The notes under the pieces were generated by a model, which worked only from the letters and a program-made list of their open reading frames with translations, had not been told where the DNA came from and searched no databases. From JAWWPG01 sp038254365 (GTDB taxonomy: Bacteria > Actinomycetota > Actinomycetes > Propionibacteriales > Nocardioidaceae), in NCBI GenBank assembly GCA_038254365.1, contig JBBSGI010000004.1, forward strand, positions 1 through 64,000: DNA of 64,000 nt, given 5' to 3'. Made by a program: the position numbers and the translations under genes. Numbering within the stretch: the stretch's first letter is position 1; each line of letters opens with the position of its first letter. Below are positions 35,436 to 43,480 of this stretch, one piece after another.

Positions 35436-35633
35436 TCAGAACGGCAGGATGTCCATCACCTTGCTCAGCAGGCTCTGCAGCAGCTGCTGGCCGAACTCGG
35501 ATGTGAGGATCTTGTAGAGGATGCCCGCGAAGCTGCAGGCGGAGACCGTGCCGACGGCGTACTCGGCGGTGGTCATGCCCTGCTCGTCTCGGCGACGGGC
35601 GGGCGCGGACGGAGCTGAGGTGCGATCTTTCAT
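35436..35633 (-). CDS. Flp-type pilin (DUF4244)
   Basis: A 65-residue precursor pilin. A basic leader (MKDRTSAPSAPARRRDEQG) precedes the cleavage and mature start MTTAEYAVGTVSACSFAGIL, where Gly before Met and Glu five residues later match prepilin processing. The remaining sequence is a membrane helix plus a short tail. It matches the DUF4244 pilin-like family, Rv3656c in Mycobacterium. ATG 35633 has gaggagg upstream. No prepilin peptidase gene is in the window. It is probably the major subunit of the Tad pilus made by this operon. Confidence 0.88.
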   Translation of the reverse strand: MKDRTSAPSAPARRRDEQGMTTAEYAVGTVSACSFAGILYKILTSEFGQQLLQSLLSKVMDILPF

Positions 35634-35800
35634 GGCGGTTTCCTCCTCGGTGCGCCGCCCTTCGGGTGGCGCGTGATCTGGACCCAGGAAGCGTCGCGGG
35701 CCAAGCCCCGGGCGGACGACGCACAACGGCCACCCTGTTGACGGATCAGCCGCCTGATCAATCTGGGGACGGAGCTCGCGAATGAAGGACGCGGAAGGCG

Positions 35801-36529
35801 TCAGCCGAAGAGATGACGGAAGCTGCCCGCGACGGTGGGGACGACGCCTACCAACATGAACGCGGGCAGGAAACAAGCGGCGAGCGGGCCTGCCGCCTTG
35901 ACGCCGACGTTGCGGGCCTTCATCTGCGTTCGAGTGCGCCGATCGCGTCGGTGGTCGTCGGCCAGCCGGGCCAGCCCGTCGGCCAGCGGGGCGCCGGACT
36001 CCGCCGAACGTTGCAGGGTGCGGCCAAGCCCGCCGAGCTGCGGGTCGCGCGTCCACCTCGCCCACTCACCGACCGGGTCCGCGCCCAAGGACAAGCGCAC
36101 GGTCACCTCGCTGAGCCGGGAACCGAGCGCTCCTCCCAGCGCCCTGCCCACGATGACCAGCGCCTCCTCCGGGGGCCGCCCGGCGGTAGCGCAGGCGGCG
36201 AGCAGGTCGGCGGCCAGCGGGAGGTCCCGGTCGATCTCCTCACGTGCTCGGACGGCGTCGGGCGACTCCAGACGACCGATCCAGATCGACAGCAGGACTC
36301 CGGCCGGCAGCCCGACCAAGCCAACCAGCGGACCACTGAGCACCCAGCCCAGCAGGACTGCGGCGGAGACGCAGACACCCGCCCGCGGCACGGGCGCGTC
36401 CAGCAGGCGCCGACGAGGGGGGCCGCCACGGTCGCCCGGGTCGAAGCCGCGAAGGCGACGGCACCCTTGCCGTGCACCTGTGCCAAGCCAGCCGCAGAGC
36501 AGGGCGCAGCACACCGCCAGTGCACCCAC
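35801..36529 (-). CDS. tadC: Type II secretion system F-domain protein, TadC
   Basis: A 242-residue inner-membrane platform protein. Hydrophobic helices flank a T2SSF domain with IDRDLPLAADLLAACATAGR and LGRTLQRSAESGAPLADGLA. The C-terminus ends in two membrane helices (AACFLPAFMLVGVVPTVAG). GTG 36529 follows the tadB stop by one base and GGAGG. Pairs with TadB to form the platform on which pilins are assembled. Rv3657c is the mycobacterial equivalent. Confidence 0.88.
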   Translation of the reverse strand: MGALAVCCALLCGWLGTGARQGCRRLRGFDPGDRGGPPRRRLLDAPVPRAGVCVSAAVLLGWVLSGPLVGLVGLPAGVLLSIWIGRLESPDAVRAREEIDRDLPLAADLLAACATAGRPPEEALVIVGRALGGALGSRLSEVTVRLSLGADPVGEWARWTRDPQLGGLGRTLQRSAESGAPLADGLARLADDHRRDRRTRTQMKARNVGVKAAGPLAACFLPAFMLVGVVPTVAGSFRHLFG

Positions 36530-36530
36530 C

Positions 36531-37343
36531 TCACACCTCCGCTGCTGTGGCGATGCGTTCGACCCACCAGACGCCGAGCAGCGCGAGCACCGCGCCGCCG
36601 GACAGGCAGACCAGCCCCCAAGACGTTCCGACCAGGAAGTCGAGGGGATGGGCGCCGATCGACGCGCCGAGCGCGAGGCCGAACAAGGGCAGCGCCGCGA
36701 GCATTCTGGCGGTCGCGCGAGGTGGCGCGAGCGCGGCCTCGACTTCTGCGCGACCGTCGTCGTCGTCGCGCAGGCCGCGCGCCATCTTGTCCAGCACGCC
36801 GGCCAGCGCTGAGCCAGAGCTGCCGCCGACGTCCCAGGCAGCCGCCACGGCCCGGAATCCCTCAGCGCCGGGAAGCTGAGCGCACGAGCGCAAGGCATGG
36901 GCGACGTCGCCCCCGAGCTCCGCGGCGGAGACGACCCCGGCAAGCTCCGGTTCCAGCCTGCAGCATCGTCGTACCGCGGTCGCCATCGGCAGCCCAGCGC
37001 GCAGCTCGGCCGAGAGGGCGTCGCACAGGGTGATCGCCCGGCGCTGGCGCAATCGTCGCTGGCGGTGCTGCCGGGAGCTGCTCAGCAGTCGACGGGCCGC
37101 CGCGAACCCGGCCGACCCGGCGGTGAGCAGCACGACTGGCCTGGGTCCCGCGGTTGCGGCCACCACTGCGGCCGCTAGGGTCAGCCCGACCCCGATGAGC
37201 CACCGGTTAGGCGGTCGGCGCGAGGCCGGCCAATCGCCGGGCCGGTTGCTCGCCGGGGCCATTCGGCTCTCCGCCATCGCCCGGCTCGGACAGCCCACGT
37301 ACACCGAGCAGCCGACAACCAGCGCGACCTCAACCGCCGTCAC
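36531..37343 (-). CDS. tadB: Type II secretion system F-domain protein, TadB
   Basis: A 270-residue platform protein with a T2SSF domain: ITLCDALSAELRAGLPMATA and PGAEGFRAVAAAWDVGGSSG, then two C-terminal membrane helices. GTG 37343 overlaps the tadA stop as GTGA, which fixes the start; an upstream extension in this frame is Arg-rich and not coding. Works with TadC under the ATPase TadA. Confidence 0.88.
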   Translation of the reverse strand: MTAVEVALVVGCSVYVGCPSRAMAESRMAPASNRPGDWPASRRPPNRWLIGVGLTLAAAVVAATAGPRPVVLLTAGSAGFAAARRLLSSSRQHRQRRLRQRRAITLCDALSAELRAGLPMATAVRRCCRLEPELAGVVSAAELGGDVAHALRSCAQLPGAEGFRAVAAAWDVGGSSGSALAGVLDKMARGLRDDDDGRAEVEAALAPPRATARMLAALPLFGLALGASIGAHPLDFLVGTSWGLVCLSGGAVLALLGVWWVERIATAAEV

Positions 37344-38506
37344 AGCCGACCGCCAGTGCAGAGCAGGCGCTCCAGGTGTGGAGCACCGTCGCCGGTGGTT
37401 GGCGCTCCGTCGCAGCTGAACGAGACCGCGCTCAACGCCTCGACGAGGCCGTTCTCGCCGGGCACGACCACCGCGATCTCGCCCACCCAACGCGCCCCGG
37501 TGACCGCGCGCCGCACATGCACGACCACCTCGACGGCGGAGAGGACCTGGGCATGCACCGCCTCGCGTGGCATCCCCGCAGCGACACCGAGCGCCTCGAA
37601 CCGGGCCGGCACGTCGCGCGCGGCGTTTGCGTGCAGCGTTGCGCAACCGCCCTCATGTCCGGTGTTCATCGCCGCCAACATGTCGACTACCTCGGCCCCC
37701 CGGACCTCGCCGACGACAAGACGGTCGGGACGCATCCGCATGGCCTGACGCACCAGTTGCTGCAGCGAGATCTCTCCTGTCCCTTCGACGTTCGACGGTC
37801 TGCCCTCAAGGCTGACCACGTGCGGATGTCGGGGCCGGAGCTCGCTCGAGTCTTCGACGATGACCAGGCGCTCGCGGGAGTCCACCTCCGAGAGCAAGGC
37901 CGCGAGCAGCGTCGTCTTGCCGCTGCCGGTGCCGCCCGAGACGACGAAAGCCACCTTCCGGCGCACCAGGTCCAGCAGCAGCTGTGCCCCTGCCCGGCTG
38001 ATCGAGCGCGCTGCTACCAGATCGGCGATCGTCAAGGCATCTCGCGCGGGCACCCGAAGGGAGAGGCAGGTACCCGGTCGGGCCACCGGGGAAAGCGCCG
38101 CATGGAAGCGAGTCCCGTCTCGGAGCCGGACGTCGACGAACGGGGCGGCGTCATCGAGGCGCCGACCGGCTGCCGACGCCAGCCGCTGGGCTAGCCGTCG
38201 TACGGACGCATCGTCGGGGAACGACACCTCGGCCGGTCGCAGCCCCTGACCGTCGTCGACATAAACCTCGTCCGGGCCGTTGACCAACACGTCGGTCACT
38301 CCGGGCAGGCGGAGCAGCGGTTCCAGGGGTCCGGCGCCAACCGAGTCGAGCCGGAGGGCGTCGACGACGTCGAGAACCGCAGAGTCACCGACCAGCCGGC
38401 CCTCGGCGCGCAGGGCCGCCGCGACCTCCGCGTGGGTTGCGTCGCCGCCGCCCTCGGCGAGGCGCACGCGGATCCGATCAAGCAGATCGGCCTCGACGGG
38501 GGACAT
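37340..38506 (-). CDS. tadA: Tad pilus assembly ATPase TadA (CpaF family)
   Basis: A 388-residue hexameric secretion ATPase. The N-terminal part has the GVTDVLVNGPDEVYVDDGQG motif of CpaF proteins. Walker A is in VVSGGTGSGKTTLLAALLSE, the Asp box is LVIVEDSSELRP, and Walker B is around PDRLVVGEVRGAEVVDMLAA, followed by the His box GGCATLHANAARD. It drives pilin assembly at the TadB/TadC platform. Stop overlaps tadB start. Its counterpart is Rv3659c. Complete. Confidence 0.95.
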   Translation of the reverse strand: MSPVEADLLDRIRVRLAEGGGDATHAEVAAALRAEGRLVGDSAVLDVVDALRLDSVGAGPLEPLLRLPGVTDVLVNGPDEVYVDDGQGLRPAEVSFPDDASVRRLAQRLASAAGRRLDDAAPFVDVRLRDGTRFHAALSPVARPGTCLSLRVPARDALTIADLVAARSISRAGAQLLLDLVRRKVAFVVSGGTGSGKTTLLAALLSEVDSRERLVIVEDSSELRPRHPHVVSLEGRPSNVEGTGEISLQQLVRQAMRMRPDRLVVGEVRGAEVVDMLAAMNTGHEGGCATLHANAARDVPARFEALGVAAGMPREAVHAQVLSAVEVVVHVRRAVTGARWVGEIAVVVPGENGLVEALSAVSFSCDGAPTTGDGAPHLERLLCTGGRL

Positions 38507-38521
38507 GGCTGGTCGGACCGG

Positions 38522-39583
38522 TCAGGCCAAGCCGGCGAGAAGCCCGCGGCAGGCGCGCTCGAAACCTCGACGGCCCAAGGGTCCCAACCCGTCGTTGACG
38601 GCGTTCACCAGACCACGTTGGGTGGGGAGCCGACCAGCCAAGGGGAGGTCGAGGGCATCGGTCACAGCCGCCGCGGTAACCACCGAGCGGGGCAGCACCC
38701 GGACCACGACGCGGACATCGGCGCACACGGCACGGAGATCGGTGAGCAGGCAGCGCGCCGCGGCGACCGCCCGGACCTCCGTGGGCACGAGGAGCAGCAG
38801 GGTGTCGCAGTGCGCCATTGCCTGCGTGGCGGCCTCGTCGAGACGACGGGGGAGGTCTACCACCACCAGCTCGGAGCCGCGCTGGGCGGCTCCGAGCAGC
38901 ACCTGCATGACAGCCGGGACCGTCGCGCGTGGGCCGGTCCGGTCCCAGGACAGGACAGGCAGAGCCCCCATTCGCGGTAGCGCAGAGCGGAACGCGTGGG
39001 CACCCACCCTTCCTCGGGTGGTCACCACCTCAGGCCACCGCACCCCCGGCACGTCCTCGCAGCCGAGCACCAGATCGATGCCTCCACCGAGGGGGTCGAT
39101 ATCGAGGAGCAGTGCCGAGCGACCCGCTCGAGCGGCCGTGAGCGCGAGTCCGGCCGCGGTGGTGGACGCCCCCGCGCCGCCACAGCCGCCCACCACGCCG
39201 ACGGTGCGAGCCCGGTCGCCTCCTTCTGCTGCGTCGGCGAGGCAGTCAATCAGCCGCTGCTGCTCCTCGGGAAGGAACACGACCTGGTCGGCGCGGAGCT
39301 CCACGGCGAGCCGCCAGACTGCGGCCCGATCGGCGCTGAGGGAGACCAGGACGACGTTGTCGCGACGGCTCAGTCCGAGCCGCGCCACGGTCGACGCCTG
39401 GTCGTCTCCGACGAGGACCATGCTGGCGCAAGCCCAGGCATGTCGCCGTCCGGTCGAGTCATTGGCCAGGTCGGGGGTTACGCCGCCGGCGGCGCACAGG
39501 CGGAGGATCTGGTCGAGCAGGTCCCGGTCCTCGGTGACCACGGCGGGTCTCGCCGCCAGTGCCTGGGGCGCCGACTCGTTCAT
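38522..39583 (-). CDS. Ssd/CpaE-like MinD-family ATPase of the Tad operon
   Basis: A 353-residue protein with an atypical receiver-like N-terminal domain and a C-terminal MinD/ParA fold. The deviant Walker A reads GVVGGCGGAGASTTAAGLAL, with no canonical signature Lys. ALLLDIDPLGGGIDLVLGCE is the next motif, and ELVVVDLPRRLDEAATQAMA marks Walker B. It resembles Ssd (Rv3660c), named as a septum-site determinant, and CpaE/TadZ, which position the pilus. First gene of the Tad operon. ATG 39583 is chosen; GTG at 39673 would add 30 residues. Confidence 0.85.
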   Translation of the reverse strand: MNESAPQALAARPAVVTEDRDLLDQILRLCAAGGVTPDLANDSTGRRHAWACASMVLVGDDQASTVARLGLSRRDNVVLVSLSADRAAVWRLAVELRADQVVFLPEEQQRLIDCLADAAEGGDRARTVGVVGGCGGAGASTTAAGLALTAARAGRSALLLDIDPLGGGIDLVLGCEDVPGVRWPEVVTTRGRVGAHAFRSALPRMGALPVLSWDRTGPRATVPAVMQVLLGAAQRGSELVVVDLPRRLDEAATQAMAHCDTLLLLVPTEVRAVAAARCLLTDLRAVCADVRVVVRVLPRSVVTAAAVTDALDLPLAGRLPTQRGLVNAVNDGLGPLGRRGFERACRGLLAGLA

Positions 39584-40051
39584 CGGACCAGCATCGAGCC
39601 GCGGGCCGCCCGGTCGGGCGGGCTCGCTGGCCCCCGGTGGACGATCCTCGCCGAGGGCAGAGGCTGTGGACAACCGGCCGAGGAGATCTGCTGACGGGGG
39701 AGAATGGCACCTGCCGGACCGAAAACGGGTCCGAACAGACGGCAGCCCCCGGTGGGGGGGTACCAGGGGCCGCCTCGGGTCACTCGGTCCCGGGGGGGGT
39801 GGGACCTAGACCCTCTGTGTCCAGCGGCGGGGGGATGCCACTGGAGTTTGTGGATGACGGCGAGCCCGGTGGGCCGACGTCGCAGGCCTACGCTACCCCC
39901 TCGGGCGGGGTGTTGCGCAAGCGTTTGGAATCTGGACTGCGATATTTGTCGGGAGTGACCGCGCCGCCAGAAGTGGACCGACGCGCCGTGTGCGTCCGCG
40001 TAGGCTCCGAGCAGGAGATGCCGTCGATCCGGCGGCGAAGGGAGTGACGAC
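39584..40051. other. 468 bp divergent region between the Tad operon and the HAD gene
   Basis: This region must hold promoters for both directions. It is unusual in having several poly-G runs (7-8 G) around 39,754 and 39,791. One plus-strand frame (ATG 39835 to 40047, 70 codons, beginning MPLEFVDDGEPGG) is open, and could be a small protein, but I see no family or strong ribosome binding site. I do not call it a gene. Confidence 0.4.
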
Positions 40052-40864
40052 ATGCCGGGTAGCGGGGGGCACGGGGCGGCCTTCTTCGACCTCGACAAGA
40101 CCATCATCGCCACCTCGAGCACGCTGGCCTTCAGCCGGCCATTCTTCGCCAACGGCCTGATCACCCGTACCTCGGTGATTCGCAGCATGTACGCCCAGTT
40201 CGCCTACCTCGTCGGTGGCGCAGACCACGACCAGATCGAGCGGATGCGGCGCTATCTCACCGGCCTCACCAACGGCTGGGACGTCGAGACCGTCCGCCAG
40301 ATCGTGGCGGACACCCTGCATTCGGTCGTCGACCCGCTGGTGTACGACGAGGCGCTCGACCTGATCCGCGACCACCAGAATCATGGACGGGAGGTGGTGA
40401 TCGTCTCGACCTCGGGGTCCGACGTCGTCGAACCCATCGCCGAACTGCTTGGCGTCTCCAGGGTGATCGCCACCCGACTCGAGGTCCGCGACGGGCACTA
40501 CACCGGAGACATCGAGTTCTACGCCTACGGCGTCAACAAGGCCGCAGCCATCGAGGAGCTCGCCGCTCGAGAGGGGTACGACCTGCCCGCGTGCTACGCG
40601 TACAGCGACTCAGCCACCGACCTGCCCATGCTCAGCGTGGTCGGCCACCCGCATGCGGTGAACCCCGACAAGGTGCTGCGCAAGGAGGCGGTCGAGCGGG
40701 GTTGGCCGGTCCTTGACTTCTCGAAGCCGATTGCGCTCAAGCACAGCCATGCCCGCCACGCGAGGCGCGCCACCCTTGCCGTGGTGGCGGTCGGAGCGGG
40801 CGCTGCGGCTGCCGGTGCCGTGGCTGTGGTATCTCGCCGTAGCGGCTCCAGGTCCTCGATGTGA
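40052..40864 (+). CDS. HAD-IB family phosphatase (SerB-like)
   Basis: A 270-residue haloacid-dehalogenase phosphatase. The nucleophile motif I is AAFFDLDKTIIATSS, motif II is VVIVSTSGSD, and motif III/IV lie in AYSDSATDLPMLSVVGHPHA, where the last Asp pair binds magnesium. A C-terminal hydrophobic stretch (ATLAVVAVGAGAAAAGAVAV) may be a membrane anchor. Counterpart of Rv3661 in Mycobacterium, which is likewise divergent from ssd and followed by an RNA gene. Substrate unknown; phosphoserine-like substrates are only a family suggestion. Confidence 0.9.
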   Translation: MPGSGGHGAAFFDLDKTIIATSSTLAFSRPFFANGLITRTSVIRSMYAQFAYLVGGADHDQIERMRRYLTGLTNGWDVETVRQIVADTLHSVVDPLVYDEALDLIRDHQNHGREVVIVSTSGSDVVEPIAELLGVSRVIATRLEVRDGHYTGDIEFYAYGVNKAAAIEELAAREGYDLPACYAYSDSATDLPMLSVVGHPHAVNPDKVLRKEAVERGWPVLDFSKPIALKHSHARHARRATLAVVAVGAGAAAAGAVAVVSRRSGSRSSM

Positions 40865-40879
40865 CTGGCGGGTAGGGCT

Positions 40880-41110
40880 TCCCTGCTGCCGCGAAAGCGG
40901 GTAGAAAGGGAGGGAACTCCAGACCGCACGAGGATCGGGCACCCACGCGGCGACCAACCCTTCCGAATAGGGCAGTCGACCCGGGCGTTCCCGGGCGACC
41001 TTATGAAGAGTGCACGCTTGGTAACCCGAGCCCTTGTGCCCGCGGGCGGCGTCCTCCGCGCGAGGACGTCGTTCGCACGTTGCGGCAGACGCTCGCACGG
41101 CGGGGCGCTA
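40880..41110 (+). ncRNA. Candidate Ms1/MTS2823-like structured RNA
   Basis: This gene-free stretch can be folded by eye into one nested structure. An outer helix pairs ccgcacg (40924-40930) with 41078-41085, leaving a bulged T. Inside it, cgggcac (40936-40942) pairs with gtgcccg (41036-41042). Next, accaa (40953-40957) pairs with ttggt (41018-41022), closing two hairpins at 40958-40972 (ccct/aggg) and 40975-40999 (ten pairs around cgtt). Other hairpins are 40889-40900 (ccgc-GAAA-gcgg, a GNRA loop on the plus strand) and 41050-41068 (cgtcctc/gaggacg). In Mycobacterium the RNA MTS2823/Ms1, which binds core RNA polymerase, lies between the same two genes (Rv3661, Rv3662c), and Streptomyces scr3559 is its relative. 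Ends are approximate, and identity is inferred from location and foldability. Confidence 0.55.
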
Positions 41111-41119
41111 GGCAAGCCG

Positions 41120-41875
41120 TCAGGCCGGTGGCCCGGAAGGCCCCGGCTCTCGCAGCGGGCTCGCGCCGACCGCGCGGCCTAGTGCCGCGCAGGAGTACAG
41201 CAACCAACCGCGCAGACCAGCCGCATCGCGGCGGCGGTAGGCGGCCAGCGCCTCGCGATAGTCGCCGGCCGCCACGTGATGGCCGACCTCGGGCACGATA
41301 ACCGAAGCAGGATCCACCCCGCGCACCACCAGCACCAGCCGCTCCAGAGCGCGCCCGACCAGGTCGTTCGACGCCGGGAACGGTGCGGCGATGACCACCT
41401 CAGCGTGCGCCAGCGCGGCGACCGCGATCGCCGGCGCCGTCGTCGGGGCCAACAGCCGGGAGGCGAGCCGACGGAGCACCTCGGCGGCAGCGGGGTCCGG
41501 GCCGGGCCGACCGAGCTCCGCCTCGGGCGCCAGGCCGGTGGCGGCGAGTGTGTGCATTCGCGCGAGCGCCTGCAGAGGCGACCGACCAAGCACGGGCACC
41601 AGCGCGAGCAGCCCGGCGTTCAGCCTCACCGCCGCCCGGGCCACGCCGTCGCCGGTGCCGGCGCGTACCTCGACCAGCGTGCTCGGACTGCCGGACAGCT
41701 GGGCCGACGCTACGGCCCCGCGCAGCAGCGACTCGGCGGTCGCCTCTGGCGCGGTACGGCGGAGTCCCCGATCGCGCAGCATCGCGTCGATGCCGTCCCG
41801 CGCAGCCACCAAGGCGGAGGGGACCCCCGCCAACCGAGAAGCCGCACCGAAGGCGTCGTCTCCCGGCGCGGCCAC
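41120..41875 (-). CDS. Fic-fold protein with degenerate active site (Rv3662c type)
   Basis: A 251-residue protein that looks like a Fic domain which lost its catalytic residues. The helix before the active site, LRGAVASAQLSGSPSTL, sits where active Fic proteins have an inhibitory S-x-x-x-E-G motif. The active-site loop reads IAAPFPASNDLVGRALERLV against the usual HPFxDGNGRxxR, so the catalytic His is Ala and the Asp-Gly-Asn is gone. Other Fic helices seem kept. Start GTG 41875 has no clear ribosome binding site. Position matches Rv3662c. Function unknown, likely not AMP transfer; annotations as oxidoreductase are not supported by anything I see. Confidence 0.7.
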   Translation of the reverse strand: MAAPGDDAFGAASRLAGVPSALVAARDGIDAMLRDRGLRRTAPEATAESLLRGAVASAQLSGSPSTLVEVRAGTGDGVARAAVRLNAGLLALVPVLGRSPLQALARMHTLAATGLAPEAELGRPGPDPAAAEVLRRLASRLLAPTTAPAIAVAALAHAEVVIAAPFPASNDLVGRALERLVLVVRGVDPASVIVPEVGHHVAAGDYREALAAYRRRDAAGLRGWLLYSCAALGRAVGASPLREPGPSGPPA

Positions 41876-41928
41876 AGCGTCAGCGTACGGGGCAGGACGC
41901 TTCGGGCGGTCGGCTAGTCTCGACCTCC

Positions 41929-42723
41929 ATGGATGCCGAGGAGATCGGTCGTCGCGCGGCCAGTTTCGGTTCGGTCGCCCAGGCCTATGCGCTGAACCGA
42001 CCGGACTATCCCGCCGAGGCGGTCCGGTGGCTGGCCGGGGAGAAGCCGGCCAACGTGCTCGAGCTCGGATCGGGGACCGGCAAGCTCACTCGTTCGCTGC
42101 TGGCTCTCGGTCACCGGGTGGTGGCCACGGATTCCCTGACGCCGATGCTGACCGAGCTGGCCCGCGTCGCTCCCGGCGCCCGCCGCATCGCCGCCCGGGC
42201 CGAAGGCATCCCGGTCGCCCCCGCCGTCGTGGACGTCGTGGTCTCGGCCCAGGCGTTTCACTGGTTCGACGGGAGCCGCGCGCTACCCGAGATTGCCCGG
42301 GTGCTCCGGCCAGCAGGCGTGCTGGCACTGGTCTGGAACACCGGCGACTTCCAGGTGCCTTGGGTGCGCAAGGTGCTGGGCCTCATTGGCATGACGGACG
42401 ACGCCATCACCGACCCGGTGGCGGAGTCGGAGCTCTTCGACCACGGGGAGCGTCAGGTCTTTCGACACTGGCAGAAGTTCGACCGCGAGTCGCTGGTCGG
42501 CTTCATCGCGTCGAGCTCCTACGCCGCCGTGATGACCCCGGACGACCGAGCAGCCCTGCTCGCTGAGGTGGCAGCCATCTATGACGGCTACGGCCGCGGG
42601 CACGACGGCATGCTGATGCCCTGGAGCGCCGTCTGCTTCCGGGCCACGGTGAGCGGGCTGGCCGACCCTCGGCGTGACGGTGCCGAGGAACGCGATGACG
42701 GTCTGCTGATCGACTTCGCCTGA
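41929..42723 (+). CDS. Class I SAM-dependent methyltransferase
   Basis: A 264-residue methyltransferase. The SAM-binding motif I is VLELGSGTGKLTRSLLALGH, the acidic motif is VVATDSLTPML, and motif IV is VVSAQAFHWFDG, as in the UbiE/methyltransferase-11 group. The FGSVAQAYALNRPDYP start is shared with trans-aconitate-like methyltransferases. ATG 41929 is used. It is divergent from the Fic-like gene and convergent with the ArsR gene. Substrate unknown. Confidence 0.85.
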   Translation: MDAEEIGRRAASFGSVAQAYALNRPDYPAEAVRWLAGEKPANVLELGSGTGKLTRSLLALGHRVVATDSLTPMLTELARVAPGARRIAARAEGIPVAPAVVDVVVSAQAFHWFDGSRALPEIARVLRPAGVLALVWNTGDFQVPWVRKVLGLIGMTDDAITDPVAESELFDHGERQVFRHWQKFDRESLVGFIASSSYAAVMTPDDRAALLAEVAAIYDGYGRGHDGMLMPWSAVCFRATVSGLADPRRDGAEERDDGLLIDFA

Positions 42724-42793
42724 CTGCGAAACCCGCCGGACGTCCCGCCACACCGCGTGTGGCGGCGCGCATCTGCCCGGACGCCAGGGCTGG

Positions 42794-43399
42794 TCAGGTC
42801 TCGACCAAGTCCACGGGGTGCGGCATCACGATCGACAGTACGAGATACGTCCGCCGCCCGGCTCCAGGGCCATTGGGCGCCTTCGCCTCGGTTGCGGCCG
42901 CTTCTCGGCCGCGGTACACCCAGCGCATCTGAAGCTCGAGAAGTTCGCCCTGCATCTGCCTCGCTTCGGAGTCAGTGAGCAGCATCGCCACGTCGGAGGT
43001 CTTCCATACTTCGGCGCTCTTGCCGTCACGGCGCCGGAACAGCCGCTCGACCAAGGCGTGCCATCGCTCCTCGAAGTAGCGCATCCCGACCTCGTACGCG
43101 CCGGGTCCGTCGGGCTGCTCACGAAGGCTGGCCTCGTCGAAACGTAGGCCCCGGTCGTCTCGGGGTCGCCACCAGCGGGCCCGCCCATCGCCCCCGTGGC
43201 CGGTGACTTCCTCGATGACGCCGTACCGCTGCAGCTGACGAAGGTGAAAGCTCACCGAGTTGACCGGCTGGTCGATCGCGATGGCCAGGGCCGTCGCGGT
43301 GGACTCCCCGCGCGCGAAGAGCTCGTAGAGCAGGACCGTCCGAATGGGATGTGCTATCGCCCGAAGCACCCGGGGATCCGCTGCCACCAACTCCGCCAT
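42794..43399 (-). CDS. ArsR-type helix-turn-helix regulator
   Basis: A 201-residue regulator with an N-terminal winged helix: RVLRAIAHPIRTVLLYELFA, then TATALAIAIDQPVNSVSFHL (recognition helix) and the wing YGVIEEVTGHGGDGRARWWR. The C-terminal 100 residues are extra, with a helical YFEERWHALVERLFRRRDGK segment, as in the DUF-type ArsR regulators of transporters. It is divergent from an MFS exporter at 43481 and probably represses it; ATG 43399 is 81 bp from that start. Confidence 0.88.
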   Translation of the reverse strand: MAELVAADPRVLRAIAHPIRTVLLYELFARGESTATALAIAIDQPVNSVSFHLRQLQRYGVIEEVTGHGGDGRARWWRPRDDRGLRFDEASLREQPDGPGAYEVGMRYFEERWHALVERLFRRRDGKSAEVWKTSDVAMLLTDSEARQMQGELLELQMRWVYRGREAAATEAKAPNGPGAGRRTYLVLSIVMPHPVDLVET

Positions 43400-43430
43400 T
43401 CTGACCAGCGTAAAGGATCCGCGAGAAAAA

Positions 43431-43460
43431 TTGCGCAAGTAGAGTTGCATAGTCTCGTCG
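43431..43460. promoter_or_regulatory. AT-rich palindrome in the ArsR/MFS divergent region
   Basis: The palindrome ttgcgcaa (43431-43438) is followed 14 bp on by ttgcat (43445-43450), giving a repeated ttgc core in an AT-rich island within high-GC DNA. It is the probable operator of the ArsR protein and lies over the exporter promoter. Confidence 0.4.
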
Positions 43461-43480
43461 ACTGCTGTCAGGGTGGCGCC

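Noticed and set aside
36530..36943. Starting tadC at 36,943
   Set aside because: The extra 138 residues are antisense-like Arg/Pro/Ser sequence overlapping tadB, while GTG 36529 has a ribosome site and follows the tadB stop by one base.
39835..40047. A 70-codon gene upstream of the HAD phosphatase
   Set aside because: Open and ATG-started but with no ribosome site, no domain, and located in a G-run-rich promoter region. Left as a possibility only.
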